Shown: positions 8,839 through 17,448 of the stretch, in pieces | How positions within the stretch are numbered: the first letter of the stretch is position 1 | Layout of the letters: every line of letters starts with the position of its first letter | Source: Ramicandelaber brevisporus | Lineage: Eukaryota; Kickxellomycota; Ramicandelaberales; Ramicandelaberaceae | Assembly (NCBI GenBank): GCA_025201865.1 | Contig: MU602708.1 | Coordinates: 11,883-61,717, forward strand | Reading direction: 5' to 3' | Length of the DNA stretch: 49,835 bases | Position numbers and translations under genes: made by a program | Notes under the pieces: generated by a model | Told to the model about the DNA's origin: nothing | The model's database searches: none | The model's input: only the letters and a program-made list of their open reading frames with translations

Positions 8839-10560
8839 TTACGCGGAAGGAGTAGTGTTTAACTGAGGCGCAGCCTTTGTCGCTTTGATGGGGGCAAAGC
8901 ATTGTTGAGATGATTCGCTAGAACTATTCATGAAGTTTGTGATTGACAATACTGTACTCAATACAGCAACCAGGAATCCAAACACTAGGCACAGCCAATG
9001 CACTGCTTTTCCTCTCGAGAATAGCTTTCCAGATGCCATTTTGATGTAACAAGCAGGAGGCAGTACAAAAGCCAGAGCAGTGGCCGAGAGTCCACCGGTG
9101 AGCTCCATAACAAAGCCGAGGTCGCAGGTGGTTAAACCAACCAGCAGAGTGGTAGCCACCAATCCAGTTGTAACCAGCACATGACGCAGCATTGATGACG
9201 AGCCGGTGGTCGAAGGGTTGTTTGCAAATAGTAAGTGCTCAACAACCTCTCTGGCTACAAATGTCTCGAGAGGATAGGTGGCCACCATGTTGAGACCAAA
9301 GCAGACTCTGGCAATGTTAATGAGCAAATTGGAACTTGGGAAGTTATTCAGGATATTTCCCTGAGTTTTATCGGTAAACACCAGATAGCCTGCAATTGCT
9401 ATAACCAGACTCATTGCCACAGAGATGATTGTACTTGAGTGAACAACCTGGTCGACACGCTGCAAAGTGGGCTTGGTCAGTGATCCAAAGATGAGGAAAC
9501 TGTTGTGATGGCAAACAAATGCAAATGTTATCACTCCAATAGCCTGGAACACAGCCGAGCCTAAAAAGGTGAAGCGCTGAGATGGATCGCCCTTCTGGGA
9601 CTCGGGTGCTCTGGGTGCTTCGATGCACACCGCTAGCACAATAATCACCATTGATACCAACGCCAATGCAGACACCTTGGCCAGTTTCCCAACATCTCTA
9701 TACAGAGTGAGCGGATAAACCACAAACAGCGTCATCACCAGAATAATGAATCGTCTATTGCCCAAAACCCAAAACACGGCATGATCCGGTATCCCCGGGA
9801 ACAAAGACACCAGCACCTGCGGAATAGTATCGCCAATGATGACAAGATAGGCACATTGGCCACCAAAGGTCATCACAAATTGGAAGAAGGAGTTTGCATA
9901 CATTCCAAATGACCCAAAGCAGAACTGGACCATTTCTTGGTAGGTTCTTCTGCCGCTTAACTTGGCATTCACCGCCAGTAGCCTCAATGTCCAATCTACT
10001 ACAAATCCCAGCGTAATCAACAGCACTATTCCCATTCCAAATCCAGCTTCGCGGAACGCATACGGCAAGCCAATGATACCCGCTCCAATAATGGCGTTTG
10101 TCAAGTTAAAGAAGCTGCTCAGCACACCCGCCGATTGAGAAGGAATCTCTTTGGCTAATAGTGGATCGTCCCGCAGTACATCTGACAGCCTCCTGCTGTC
10201 ATTATTATCATCATCAATAGAAATGGCGGACGACGCGAAAGCTGCTCTGGCTCGCTCTGCATTCAATGGACCGCTCAGCGAGTCATCGGGGTCTTCGTCG
10301 TCAAAGTCTTCATCAAAGAACTCGGCCACCACGTCATCAATCGTCTCTAGCTCAATACCCGTGGTTCCATCACCATTGCTGCTGCCACCAGCCTCATCAG
10401 CCCCGCTATACCTGTGGAGAGCCGGGTGCTTCCCCCTTCCAAGCTGCAGCGGGTGTGTGTTTGTTGAGTGATCGCCTTGATCGTCAGCCTCGTGTTCAAG
10501 ACCGTCGCCCAGCCTCGCGTATCCTCTGCTGTTGCTGTTACCAGCACCACCTGGTCTCAT
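8839..10560 (-). CDS. AVT-type amino-acid transporter (AAAP/SLC38 family)
   Basis: The ATG at 10560 gives 573 residues. The open frame runs further upstream, but that part reads like a CT-rich leader. The first 170 residues are hydrophilic and acidic, with runs of Asp and Glu (FFDEDFDDEDPDDS). The transporter body starts with GVLSSFFNLTNAIIGAGIIG, the hallmark first helix of the amino acid/auxin permease family. About 10 further hydrophobic helices follow, including CAYLVIIGDTIPQV and ITFAFVCHHNSFLIFGSL. That fits fungal vacuolar transporters of the AVT group, which move neutral or acidic amino acids across the vacuole membrane. Which AVT subtype it is cannot be settled by eye. The gene diverges from the Ubc8 gene across about 750 bp. 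Confidence 0.88.
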   Translation of the reverse strand: MRPGGAGNSNSRGYARLGDGLEHEADDQGDHSTNTHPLQLGRGKHPALHRYSGADEAGGSSNGDGTTGIELETIDDVVAEFFDEDFDDEDPDDSLSGPLNAERARAAFASSAISIDDDNNDSRRLSDVLRDDPLLAKEIPSQSAGVLSSFFNLTNAIIGAGIIGLPYAFREAGFGMGIVLLITLGFVVDWTLRLLAVNAKLSGRRTYQEMVQFCFGSFGMYANSFFQFVMTFGGQCAYLVIIGDTIPQVLVSLFPGIPDHAVFWVLGNRRFIILVMTLFVVYPLTLYRDVGKLAKVSALALVSMVIIVLAVCIEAPRAPESQKGDPSQRFTFLGSAVFQAIGVITFAFVCHHNSFLIFGSLTKPTLQRVDQVVHSSTIISVAMSLVIAIAGYLVFTDKTQGNILNNFPSSNLLINIARVCFGLNMVATYPLETFVAREVVEHLLFANNPSTTGSSSMLRHVLVTTGLVATTLLVGLTTCDLGFVMELTGGLSATALAFVLPPACYIKMASGKLFSRGKAVHWLCLVFGFLVAVLSTVLSITNFMNSSSESSQQCFAPIKATKAAPQLNTTPSA

Positions 10561-11316
10561 TTCTGAAGGTTTGGTACAGTCTCTGTGGTAGATTTGGAGG
10601 AGTAGAGAAAAAAAAATAGAAAACAGAAAGAAAAAAAAACAGTGGCAAAGAACTGAGCAGAGGAAAGGAAGAAAGTAAGTCAGACTGGCTGGGGAAGGGC
10701 AGGAAGAGAGAGGGGGGCACATCTGGAGAGCTCCTTTTTCCGATAGAGTACTTTCGACGTCATCCTTCCTATGATATCTACAAGGCTGATTGGATACAAG
10801 CGACCTTGGACATCGGCAATAGTTGAACAGTGGCTGTGTTGAAGATGATTGGATGTTGCTCGATTGTATTCGAGCTGTGCTGCGCTCTGATGTCATTTCA
10901 AAGCTCTGGATGCAGCGATGGCATGCAGCCCATGCATCCCATGCATCCCAACAATGTAGAAGATGGCCGAGTGCACTTGCAAAGAAGCGTGACTTCTATT
11001 TGAATTCAAAGCTCACGATTGCAAGTGAGTATTGCGTACAAGCACACATACACACACCTCGCTTTCTTCTCCCTCCCCTTGCGTTTTCGCCGTCTTTCCG
11101 TTCTGCGTTTCATCTCTACGCACAACTACTGTATTTTTTTTCTTTTTTCCTATTTGAATCGAACTACCAGCGCCTTCATCTTGCCTGACACTACCACTTC
11201 AACAGCAGCCTGGCTTTCATCGCCCCCTCTCTACTTCTCCCACTTCCAAGCAACAAGCAATAAGCTAGCAACAACACAGCAGCAGTAATAGCAGCATCCA
11301 TTGACTATCTACAGCC
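10561..11316. other. divergent promoter region of the AVT transporter and Ubc8 genes
   Basis: No gene is seen. On the transporter side there is a long purine-rich tract on the plus strand (10605-10720), which is CT-rich in the direction of the transporter transcript. Near the middle are two ATTGG boxes (about 10790 and 10848), which are CCAAT on the other strand, and a small tandem CCCATGCAT repeat (about 10928-10948). The Ubc8 side is CT-rich (11060-11160), then becomes a CA/AG-rich leader up to the ATG. Confidence 0.55.
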
Positions 11317-11868
11317 ATGTCGTCACCTCGCAGACGGATTGAAACCGACGTGATGAAACTCCTGGTGTCCAACCACGAAGTGACTCTCGTAAACGACAAT
11401 ATGCAAGAGTTCTACATTCGCTTCAAAGGACCGCAAGAGACTCCCTATGCTGACGGTGTCTGGAAGATCCACGTTGAGCTTCCCGACAACTACCCATTCC
11501 GGAGTCCTTCAATTGGCTTCATGAACAAGATCTTCCATCCAAACATTGACGAAGCTTCTGGATCGGTTTGCCTGGATGTGATCAATCAAACTTGGAGTCC
11601 AATGTATGACCTGATTAACATTATCGATATATTCCTGCCTCAGCTGCTGCGCTATCCAAACCCGGCGGATCCGTTGAATGGAGAGGCTGCAGCGCTGCTG
11701 AACAGAGACCCAACGAGATACGAAGCCAAGGTCAAAGAATATGTGCAGCGATATGCAACAGCAGCGGCATTGAAGGAGGATGGTGACTCGGATGACGATG
11801 AGAATGATTTGAGTGAGCTATCGGACGGCGAGGATATGGGCGATGATGACATGGATATGGATTACTAA
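11317..11868 (+). CDS. UBC8: ubiquitin-conjugating enzyme E2, Ubc8/UBE2H type
   Basis: This 183-residue E2 takes ubiquitin from E1 and passes it on with an E3. In yeast, Ubc8 works with the GID/CTLH ligase to degrade gluconeogenic enzymes. The start [16 protein letters not shown] is typical of the Ubc8/UBE2H group. The UBC fold follows, with [26 protein letters not shown] in outline, the HPN motif (KIFHPNID) and the catalytic Cys85 in [15 protein letters not shown] (codon 11569-11571). The last 30 residues are very acidic ([20 protein letters not shown]), which is also characteristic of this E2. Length and active-site position fit the family well. It is convergent with the sulfite reductase gene, 190 bp away. 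Confidence 0.95.
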   Translation: MSSPRRRIETDVMKLLVSNHEVTLVNDNMQEFYIRFKGPQETPYADGVWKIHVELPDNYPFRSPSIGFMNKIFHPNIDEASGSVCLDVINQTWSPMYDLINIIDIFLPQLLRYPNPADPLNGEAAALLNRDPTRYEAKVKEYVQRYATAAALKEDGDSDDDENDLSELSDGEDMGDDDMDMDY

Positions 11869-12058
11869 CAGTAGAGAAAAGAAACTAACTTAGAAACTTC
11901 TCTCTTTTTATATCGTTAATTCTCATTCCATTTGTTTTTCTATCTATCTCTTTTTTTATAATAATATACCTGTAACTCTTCACATTGAAACCTAATGAAT
12001 AAATTAATAGTTAGACAGTAAAGCAATAAAATAATAGTGAATGGTGTAATCAAGATGT

Positions 12059-14794
12059 TTAGTAAACTTCAAGGACATAGCGCTCTTCCTTCTTGAGCTT
12101 GCCAAGCTCGACAATGGCCTGATCACGAGTGATGCCGCCATGTGTCGAGAACGAATCCAGCAGAGCATCGCGCACATCCGGCGCTGGCCAGGTTGGACCA
12201 CACAGATAGAAGGCACCGTTCTGCTTCAGGAGCAAGTCGTGCAGCAGCTCGGAGTCGTCCTGCATCTTGTGCTGAATGTACGTCTTCTTCTTGCCATCTG
12301 GACCAACCGAGCCCGGGTCACGCGAGAATGCCAAGCGCAAGTAGGTGAGCAAGCCATCGTGGTTGTAAGCCTCGAGCTCGTCACCATACAGGTACTCGGA
12401 TGCGCGGTAACGCGAGCCAAAGTAGAGCGCCATTGGACCAACTTCGTGACCTTGCTCACGCAGCCAGAAGCGCTCTTCAACGAAGGCACGGAACGGAGCC
12501 ATGCCGGTGCCAAGGCCAGCCATAATGACGGGCTGGCGGTGATCTGGTGGCAGCTTCATGACGGATGGCTTGACGCTGACCACAACGTTGTCACCGGGTT
12601 GCAGGTTGACCAGGTAGCGAGTGCACTGACCGTAGCGCACTTCGTTGGTGCCAGGAATCTTCCAGTCAACGAGGACAACCAGCAGATGGACAGAGCCTGG
12701 ATGCACCTTCATGGACGAAGCAATTGAGTAGTGGCGCGGCTTAATGGCGGGAATCAAGCTGCTCAGGTGAGCCAGGCTTGGACGAGCAGAGGTGAACTCT
12801 AGCAACAAGTCGGCGTGATCGACAGTGCGGGCAACGCGCTCCTTGAGTTCGTCAGCACCCTCCTTGGACACCAGATGCAACAGCTTCTCCTTTTCGGCAG
12901 GGTCGGCAGCGTAGTGAGCAAGCTGCTCGTAGAAACGCTTGCTCGGACGGCCAAATAGATCCAGCACACGTGTGAACAGATACAGTGCAGAGCGAGACTC
13001 GAAGCGCTCGCCAGAGTAGTCGGCTTTGGTAGCAGGGTGGGATACGGTGATGAGCTGATCTGGGTCTACGTTGACATTGCCGCTGGCACCGTACTTGCGC
13101 AGGAAATCAAGCACCTTAACAGGGTCGTTCTGGCCATGAACACCCAGAGCATCGCCAATCTCGTACTTGAAGTCCGTACCGGTGGTGTCAAACTCGAGAT
13201 GGAACACGTTGCGCTCGTACTCGACTGGAGTGAGACGAGTGTTGGTGGTAACCTTGATGGTGTGCAGCTTGTGGTGGCTCTCTTGCTCGACGGCCGTGGA
13301 CAGAGCGTGGCGTGTCTCGTAAGCCTCGGGGAAGGCCAGTGCCTTGAAAAGCTGAGTGCGGCTTGGCTGATAGTCAAAGGTGCCAGGCGCAATAAGCAGC
13401 TCTTCCGAGCCATCTTCGGCGGAAGCGGCAGCCGTCTCAGGTGGTGGTGTGGCGGTGGCAGATGCAGTAGCGGTAGCTGTAGAGGAAGCATCTTCGACAA
13501 CGTCAGTCACATAGGAAAGGATCTCTTCAGGCTGGACAGAGACGATGGCGGCACGACGACCGGCACGAATCAAGGCAGCATGGAGGTGAGCCTTGATGGA
13601 GCCACTTTGACCAGATGGGGCAACAACAGCGATCTTGGTGACCGATGATGGAATGGCGGCAGCAAATGCGGCACCAAAGAATGGCTGAGCAACGCGAATG
13701 CCAACAACGCCGACATCCTCCTTGGTCAGCGCAGACGCGGCAACAGCGTAGTCACTGCCTTCGGTTACTACAACCGTGGTGATGGTGGAAGTGCTGCCCG
13801 CGGCAGTAGTGTGGAACTCGATTGGTTTATACTTGGCATCAGAAATGGCAGCGAGAGCGAGCTCAACAATCTTGGATTGGGTAGCCTGGGTGGCGAAAGC
13901 ACAGTCAGATGCAGTGGCAGCAGCATTTGCTGGCAGGGCACTGACCTGAGCCAGGAAGTTGGCAGTGAGCTTGTCCAGCTGCGACGAGGTCAGGAGACGG
14001 ACAGTTTCACGCTGGGAAGCAAACTTGTCAGCACTAAAGTGGTGGACAACTGGAGCACCGCCCAGTGCAGAGGACACAATGTGAGCAACGACGGCCATAT
14101 CGTGAGCCTCTTGAGCAGTGCTGCCAGATCCAATGAGTACGATTCCGGCGTTGCGAAGCAGAGCAAGCGAGTCAAGAGCACCTTTGGATGCCGTGGAGTC
14201 AGACTCGTCAATCTTGTTGGCCCACACGTGGAAGACGCACGATGGAGCTGGCTTTCCCGCGACAGAGGTGTTGGTCGTGGAGGCGGCAGCGATGGCGAGG
14301 ATGCTGGGCAGCAGGACGGGGATGCTCAGGCCGGACACAAATGCAGCAGCCGATGAACCAGCAGCAAGAGCACCGTGAATCAAATTGCCAGAGCCGAGAC
14401 GGGTGTCCAGCTCAATGTGCTGAACGCCAGGAAGTGAGCCAACGACTGCAGCCTGGCTCAAGCGGCTGTGGTAAACACTGGAGGCAAAGTTGAGAGCGCC
14501 AAGGTAGGCGGCATCGACACCGCGGACGTCGGCAGTGACGACCTCGCTTGAGGAAGAGGCGGCAGCTGCAGCAGTGCGGGTTGCGATCAAAGCAGAGTAA
14601 ACACTGGCGACATTGTCATCCTGCGCAGACGATGTGGAGTGAGCAGTGAGCGTCGGGCTGGGAGGCTCGATATCGGACGCGGCAGCAGCCTGTGCCACAG
14701 CCGGAAGGAAAGAGTAGACCAGTCTAGCATCTGAGGCAGCTGCCGTGGCGGCCGATGCTGACAATGGAGGCAGAACCAACGAGGGAGGTGACAT
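12059..14794 (-). CDS. MET10: sulfite reductase (NADPH) flavoprotein subunit, MET10 type
   Basis: This 911-residue protein passes electrons from NADPH through FAD to the sulfite reductase beta subunit (Met5), which makes sulfide for cysteine and methionine. Residues 1-450 resemble a degenerate pyruvate-ferredoxin oxidoreductase region, as in fungal Met10, with many Ala/Ser-rich stretches and no clear FMN flavodoxin domain. From about residue 480 the CPR-type FAD/NADPH reductase is clear: RHYSIASSMKVHPGSVHLLV, the NADPH loop GLGTGMAPFRAFVEERFWLR, YFGSRYRASEYLYGDELE and CGPTWPAPDVRDAL. The protein ends VLEVY, so an aromatic residue can stack on the flavin. Yeast Met10 is somewhat longer (about 1035), the difference being in the N-terminal half. 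The gene is divergent from COX10. The shared promoter holds dyads that may serve sulfur control. Confidence 0.92.
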   Translation of the reverse strand: MSPPSLVLPPLSASAATAAASDARLVYSFLPAVAQAAAASDIEPPSPTLTAHSTSSAQDDNVASVYSALIATRTAAAAASSSSEVVTADVRGVDAAYLGALNFASSVYHSRLSQAAVVGSLPGVQHIELDTRLGSGNLIHGALAAGSSAAAFVSGLSIPVLLPSILAIAAASTTNTSVAGKPAPSCVFHVWANKIDESDSTASKGALDSLALLRNAGIVLIGSGSTAQEAHDMAVVAHIVSSALGGAPVVHHFSADKFASQRETVRLLTSSQLDKLTANFLAQVSALPANAAATASDCAFATQATQSKIVELALAAISDAKYKPIEFHTTAAGSTSTITTVVVTEGSDYAVAASALTKEDVGVVGIRVAQPFFGAAFAAAIPSSVTKIAVVAPSGQSGSIKAHLHAALIRAGRRAAIVSVQPEEILSYVTDVVEDASSTATATASATATPPPETAAASAEDGSEELLIAPGTFDYQPSRTQLFKALAFPEAYETRHALSTAVEQESHHKLHTIKVTTNTRLTPVEYERNVFHLEFDTTGTDFKYEIGDALGVHGQNDPVKVLDFLRKYGASGNVNVDPDQLITVSHPATKADYSGERFESRSALYLFTRVLDLFGRPSKRFYEQLAHYAADPAEKEKLLHLVSKEGADELKERVARTVDHADLLLEFTSARPSLAHLSSLIPAIKPRHYSIASSMKVHPGSVHLLVVLVDWKIPGTNEVRYGQCTRYLVNLQPGDNVVVSVKPSVMKLPPDHRQPVIMAGLGTGMAPFRAFVEERFWLREQGHEVGPMALYFGSRYRASEYLYGDELEAYNHDGLLTYLRLAFSRDPGSVGPDGKKKTYIQHKMQDDSELLHDLLLKQNGAFYLCGPTWPAPDVRDALLDSFSTHGGITRDQAIVELGKLKKEERYVLEVY

Positions 14795-15292
14795 TGTGAT
14801 ACTGCGATGTGTGTATGTTCTGAAGATGGGTGGTGACTGATAATGAAAAAGTAGGGGCTCGCTGTGAAGGAAGAGAACAAAGACGAGGATGACAGCAAGG
14901 ACAAGGATGTATCAGAGCAAGGTGTGCTTTATCCGTTGTTGTCATGCTGGATTGCGCGACATCACGTCAGTGTCTTAAAAATGATGCGACGTTGCGCAAT
15001 CCATCCTCGCATTTCAAAGCATACCACGCTTCACTTTTTTGTTTTTGCTTTTGCTTTTTTCAAACATTATCCAACTATCCAGTGATATCGATCATCTTCA
15101 AAGTGACTGCACAATAAGGAACGCCGTGAACTTTATCATCATTCCTTCTTATACTTTCAATTATAAACAACAGCATCATCAATGCATTGAAGTTGTTCAT
15201 CGCAAAAGGATGCAAGGACTGTTTTTTTCCCAGTCAACTCACAGTTCGAATCGAAAAAAAAATAAACAGTGAAAAAAAAATACATAATTCTC
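14795..15292. other. divergent promoter of MET10 and COX10
   Basis: No gene is seen. The most structured part is 14949-15002. The COX10 side is AT-rich and has A-runs just before the start codon (15255-15288). Confidence 0.6.
14949..15002. promoter_or_regulatory. inverted repeat around a TCACGTCA box in the MET10/COX10 promoter
   Basis: GGATTGCGCGAC (14949-14960) and GTTGCGCAATCC (14991-15002) are reverse complements with one mismatch. Between them is TCACGTCA (14962-14969), a CRE/bZIP-like octamer close to the TCACGTGA element of sulfur genes. TTGCGCAA, at the right arm, is a full palindrome of the C/EBP-like bZIP type. The position about 170-210 bp upstream of the MET10 ATG suits a regulatory site. 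Binding is inferred. Confidence 0.45.
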
Positions 15293-16606
15293 ATGCTGAT
15301 ATTGACACGGCGAACTGCTCCGGTGCGGTCGCTGTCTTCATCGGCACTGCGACTGTTCAACAGTAGTGGCGGTAGCAGCAGTAGATCGGTGTCGAGTTTG
15401 ACGCGTTTACGACAGTTGATACCAGCGCGTCCATTCCAACAACAGCCAAAGACCGTTCCGTTCAGTTTCATCTCGAATCTCGCTGCAGAACAGCCTCCCA
15501 AAGTGCCTCTGGAGCAACAGCCACCACCACCGCCACCACAACAGCAGAACCAACAGCAAGCTGGTGTCAAGGCAGCTGAAGCAGTATTGACAGCGCATGC
15601 TTCGGAGGGTTTAAAGAGATGGCGGATTGTGCGGCCAGCATCGCTCGAACAGCTCCCTGCTTTCTATCTCGAATTGTCAAAGGCAAGATTGGCGGCATTT
15701 GTGGTTTTGACAAGCATGTGCGGATATGCGATTGCTCCAAGCACGGTTCCGGTTATGCTCGCGCTGCCAACAATGGTGTTTACGACCATTGGAACGGCAC
15801 TGTGCGTTGGATCAGCCAACGCATTCAACCAATGGATTGAGCAGCCGTTTGATGCGCAAATGACCCGAACGAGAACAAGAGTGTTGGTGCGTCGGGCCAT
15901 GTCGAGTGCACATGCGCTGGGATTCGGCATTGCGAGCGGTGTCGGCGGCGTGGCCATCCTGCATACTTTGGTCAATCCAACAGTGGCTGCCCTCGGCGCT
16001 GCCAACATTGTCTTGTACTCTGGCGTGTACACCTACATGAAGCGTACATCCATCTACAACACATGGGTTGGCTCCGTTGTTGGTGCAATCCCGCCTCTGA
16101 TGGGCTGGGCAGCCAGTACTGGTGGCACACTCGATTTCCCCGCCGCGTTTGTCGTCGCTGCTGTACTGTATTCGTGGCAGTTTCCACATTTCAATGCACT
16201 CAGCTGGAACCTGCGCGCCGACTACGCAAAGGCCGGCTATCACATGATGTGTGTAACGGACCCCAAACTCAACGCCACTGTAGCTTTGCGACACGCCGTT
16301 GCCCTGGTTCCAATTGCATGGCTCATGCCAGTGCTCAGTATCACCACTCCATGGTTTGCAATTACATCGCTCGTGCCAAATGGGCTGTTGATTGCCGGAG
16401 CATACCGATTCTATCGAAAGTCGGATGAGAAGACAGCGCGCTCGCTCATGTTTGGATCGTTGGTGCACCTGCCGCTGTTTTTGACACTGATGCTCTTGCA
16501 CAAGAGATCTGATGATACAGCGGATATGGGTGCATTGATCTCAATCTTCGGTCAGTCAGCTGCTGATATCATTGCTGAGGCAAAGAAGCACAACCCATCA
16601 TCTTAA
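15293..16606 (+). CDS. COX10: protoheme IX farnesyltransferase, mitochondrial (COX10)
   Basis: The enzyme adds a farnesyl group to heme B to make heme O, the first step toward heme A of cytochrome oxidase, in the inner mitochondrial membrane. The ATG at 15293 gives 437 residues starting MLILTRRTAPVRSLSSSALR, a good mitochondrial presequence. An ATG eight codons upstream adds a Lys-rich start and is less likely. A Pro/Gln-rich linker follows (about residues 65-90). The UbiA-type core starts with LSKARLAAFVVLTSMCGYA. The prenyl-binding motif is NAFNQWIEQPFDAQMTRTRT (about residues 178-197), in the COX10 variant NQW.E..FD..M.RT. A second region reads FPHFNALSWNLRADYAKAGY. Several hydrophobic helices follow the motif. 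Confidence 0.95.
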   Translation: MLILTRRTAPVRSLSSSALRLFNSSGGSSSRSVSSLTRLRQLIPARPFQQQPKTVPFSFISNLAAEQPPKVPLEQQPPPPPPQQQNQQQAGVKAAEAVLTAHASEGLKRWRIVRPASLEQLPAFYLELSKARLAAFVVLTSMCGYAIAPSTVPVMLALPTMVFTTIGTALCVGSANAFNQWIEQPFDAQMTRTRTRVLVRRAMSSAHALGFGIASGVGGVAILHTLVNPTVAALGAANIVLYSGVYTYMKRTSIYNTWVGSVVGAIPPLMGWAASTGGTLDFPAAFVVAAVLYSWQFPHFNALSWNLRADYAKAGYHMMCVTDPKLNATVALRHAVALVPIAWLMPVLSITTPWFAITSLVPNGLLIAGAYRFYRKSDEKTARSLMFGSLVHLPLFLTLMLLHKRSDDTADMGALISIFGQSAADIIAEAKKHNPSS

Positions 16607-16850
16607 ACAAATACCAAAAAAGAACCGTTAAATAAAGATTACACTTTTTCGCTTGACATTGGCAGATCATAATGAGCGAGCTTCTTTGACAACGATATGT
16701 AAACAATCCAGCAACAGTCTCGGCTTGCTTGCTTGTTTATATTTTTCCGCAGCTTCAGAGACCAAACAAACAAGCTCACGCTTTGATCTCTCCCAGCGAC
16801 AATCTTTGCCCCTCCCCCCCAAATCAAACTCTTCTTGTGTAAAAACAGCG

Positions 16851-17219
16851 ATGACCAAGCGCGAAGTCGACTCTTCTTCTGAAGCTGGCAGCGACACCGA
16901 GGTCAAGAGAGTCAAGACCTCTACCGGCACAGCTGCTACCACAGCTGCTTCTAGCTCTACTAAAGCCAAGAGCAAGGAAGGCAACTCTGACTTGACTCCC
17001 ACAATTTTGACCAACGAGCAAGGTGAGCAGTACTTTGACCTCGGCGGCATGAAGAGAGTCACAATCCGCAAGTTTAAGGGCAAGCAATACGTTGACATTC
17101 GTGAATTCTACACGGATAAAGACGGTTCAGTCAAACCAGGCAAGAAGGGCATCTCGCTGAACGGTGATGGATGGACGGCATTGATGGCTGTCGCTGGCGA
17201 AGTTAACAAGATCATTTAA
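16851..17219 (+). CDS. SUB1: Sub1/PC4 transcriptional coactivator
   Basis: This 122-residue protein binds single-stranded DNA and helps RNA polymerase II initiation. The ATG at 16851 was chosen because the upstream extension of the open frame reads as leader and the protein then starts in a normal Lys/Ser-rich tail (MTKREVDSSSEAGSDTEVKR). The PC4 domain fills the C-terminal half: EQYFDLGGMKRVTIRKFKGK, QYVDIREFYTDKDGSVKPGK and KGISLNGDGWTALMAV. The beta-ridge residues and the WTALM-type helix are all present. The length matches small PC4 proteins; yeast Sub1 has a longer tail. It lies 245 bp downstream of COX10 on the same strand. Confidence 0.95.
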   Translation: MTKREVDSSSEAGSDTEVKRVKTSTGTAATTAASSSTKAKSKEGNSDLTPTILTNEQGEQYFDLGGMKRVTIRKFKGKQYVDIREFYTDKDGSVKPGKKGISLNGDGWTALMAVAGEVNKII

Positions 17220-17448
17220 AACATTCATTCATTGATTCATTAAAGCTTTGGATAGTAAACGGATGACTGCTTGGATGGAGCTTTGTCGTCATCCAATGAC
17301 GAAATGGAAACTGAAGACTGTCTCGTTCTCCCTCCTGTCTCTTTTCTTGCTCTTTTCTTTTCAGTTTTTTCTTTCTTTCATATTTTTCTTTCAGTTTTTC
17401 TTCTGCTCATTTTGTGCAGTTCTGCCAACACACAGCATCAACAGCAGG

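Noticed and set aside
10561-10896. N-terminal extension of the AVT transporter by 112 residues
   Set aside because: It reads as a Phe/Leu/Ser-rich translation of a CT-rich leader; the ATG at 10560 starts normal sequence.
12140-14500. Several long plus-strand frames opposite the sulfite reductase gene
   Set aside because: They are shadows of the strongly biased codons of the minus-strand gene and have no family features.
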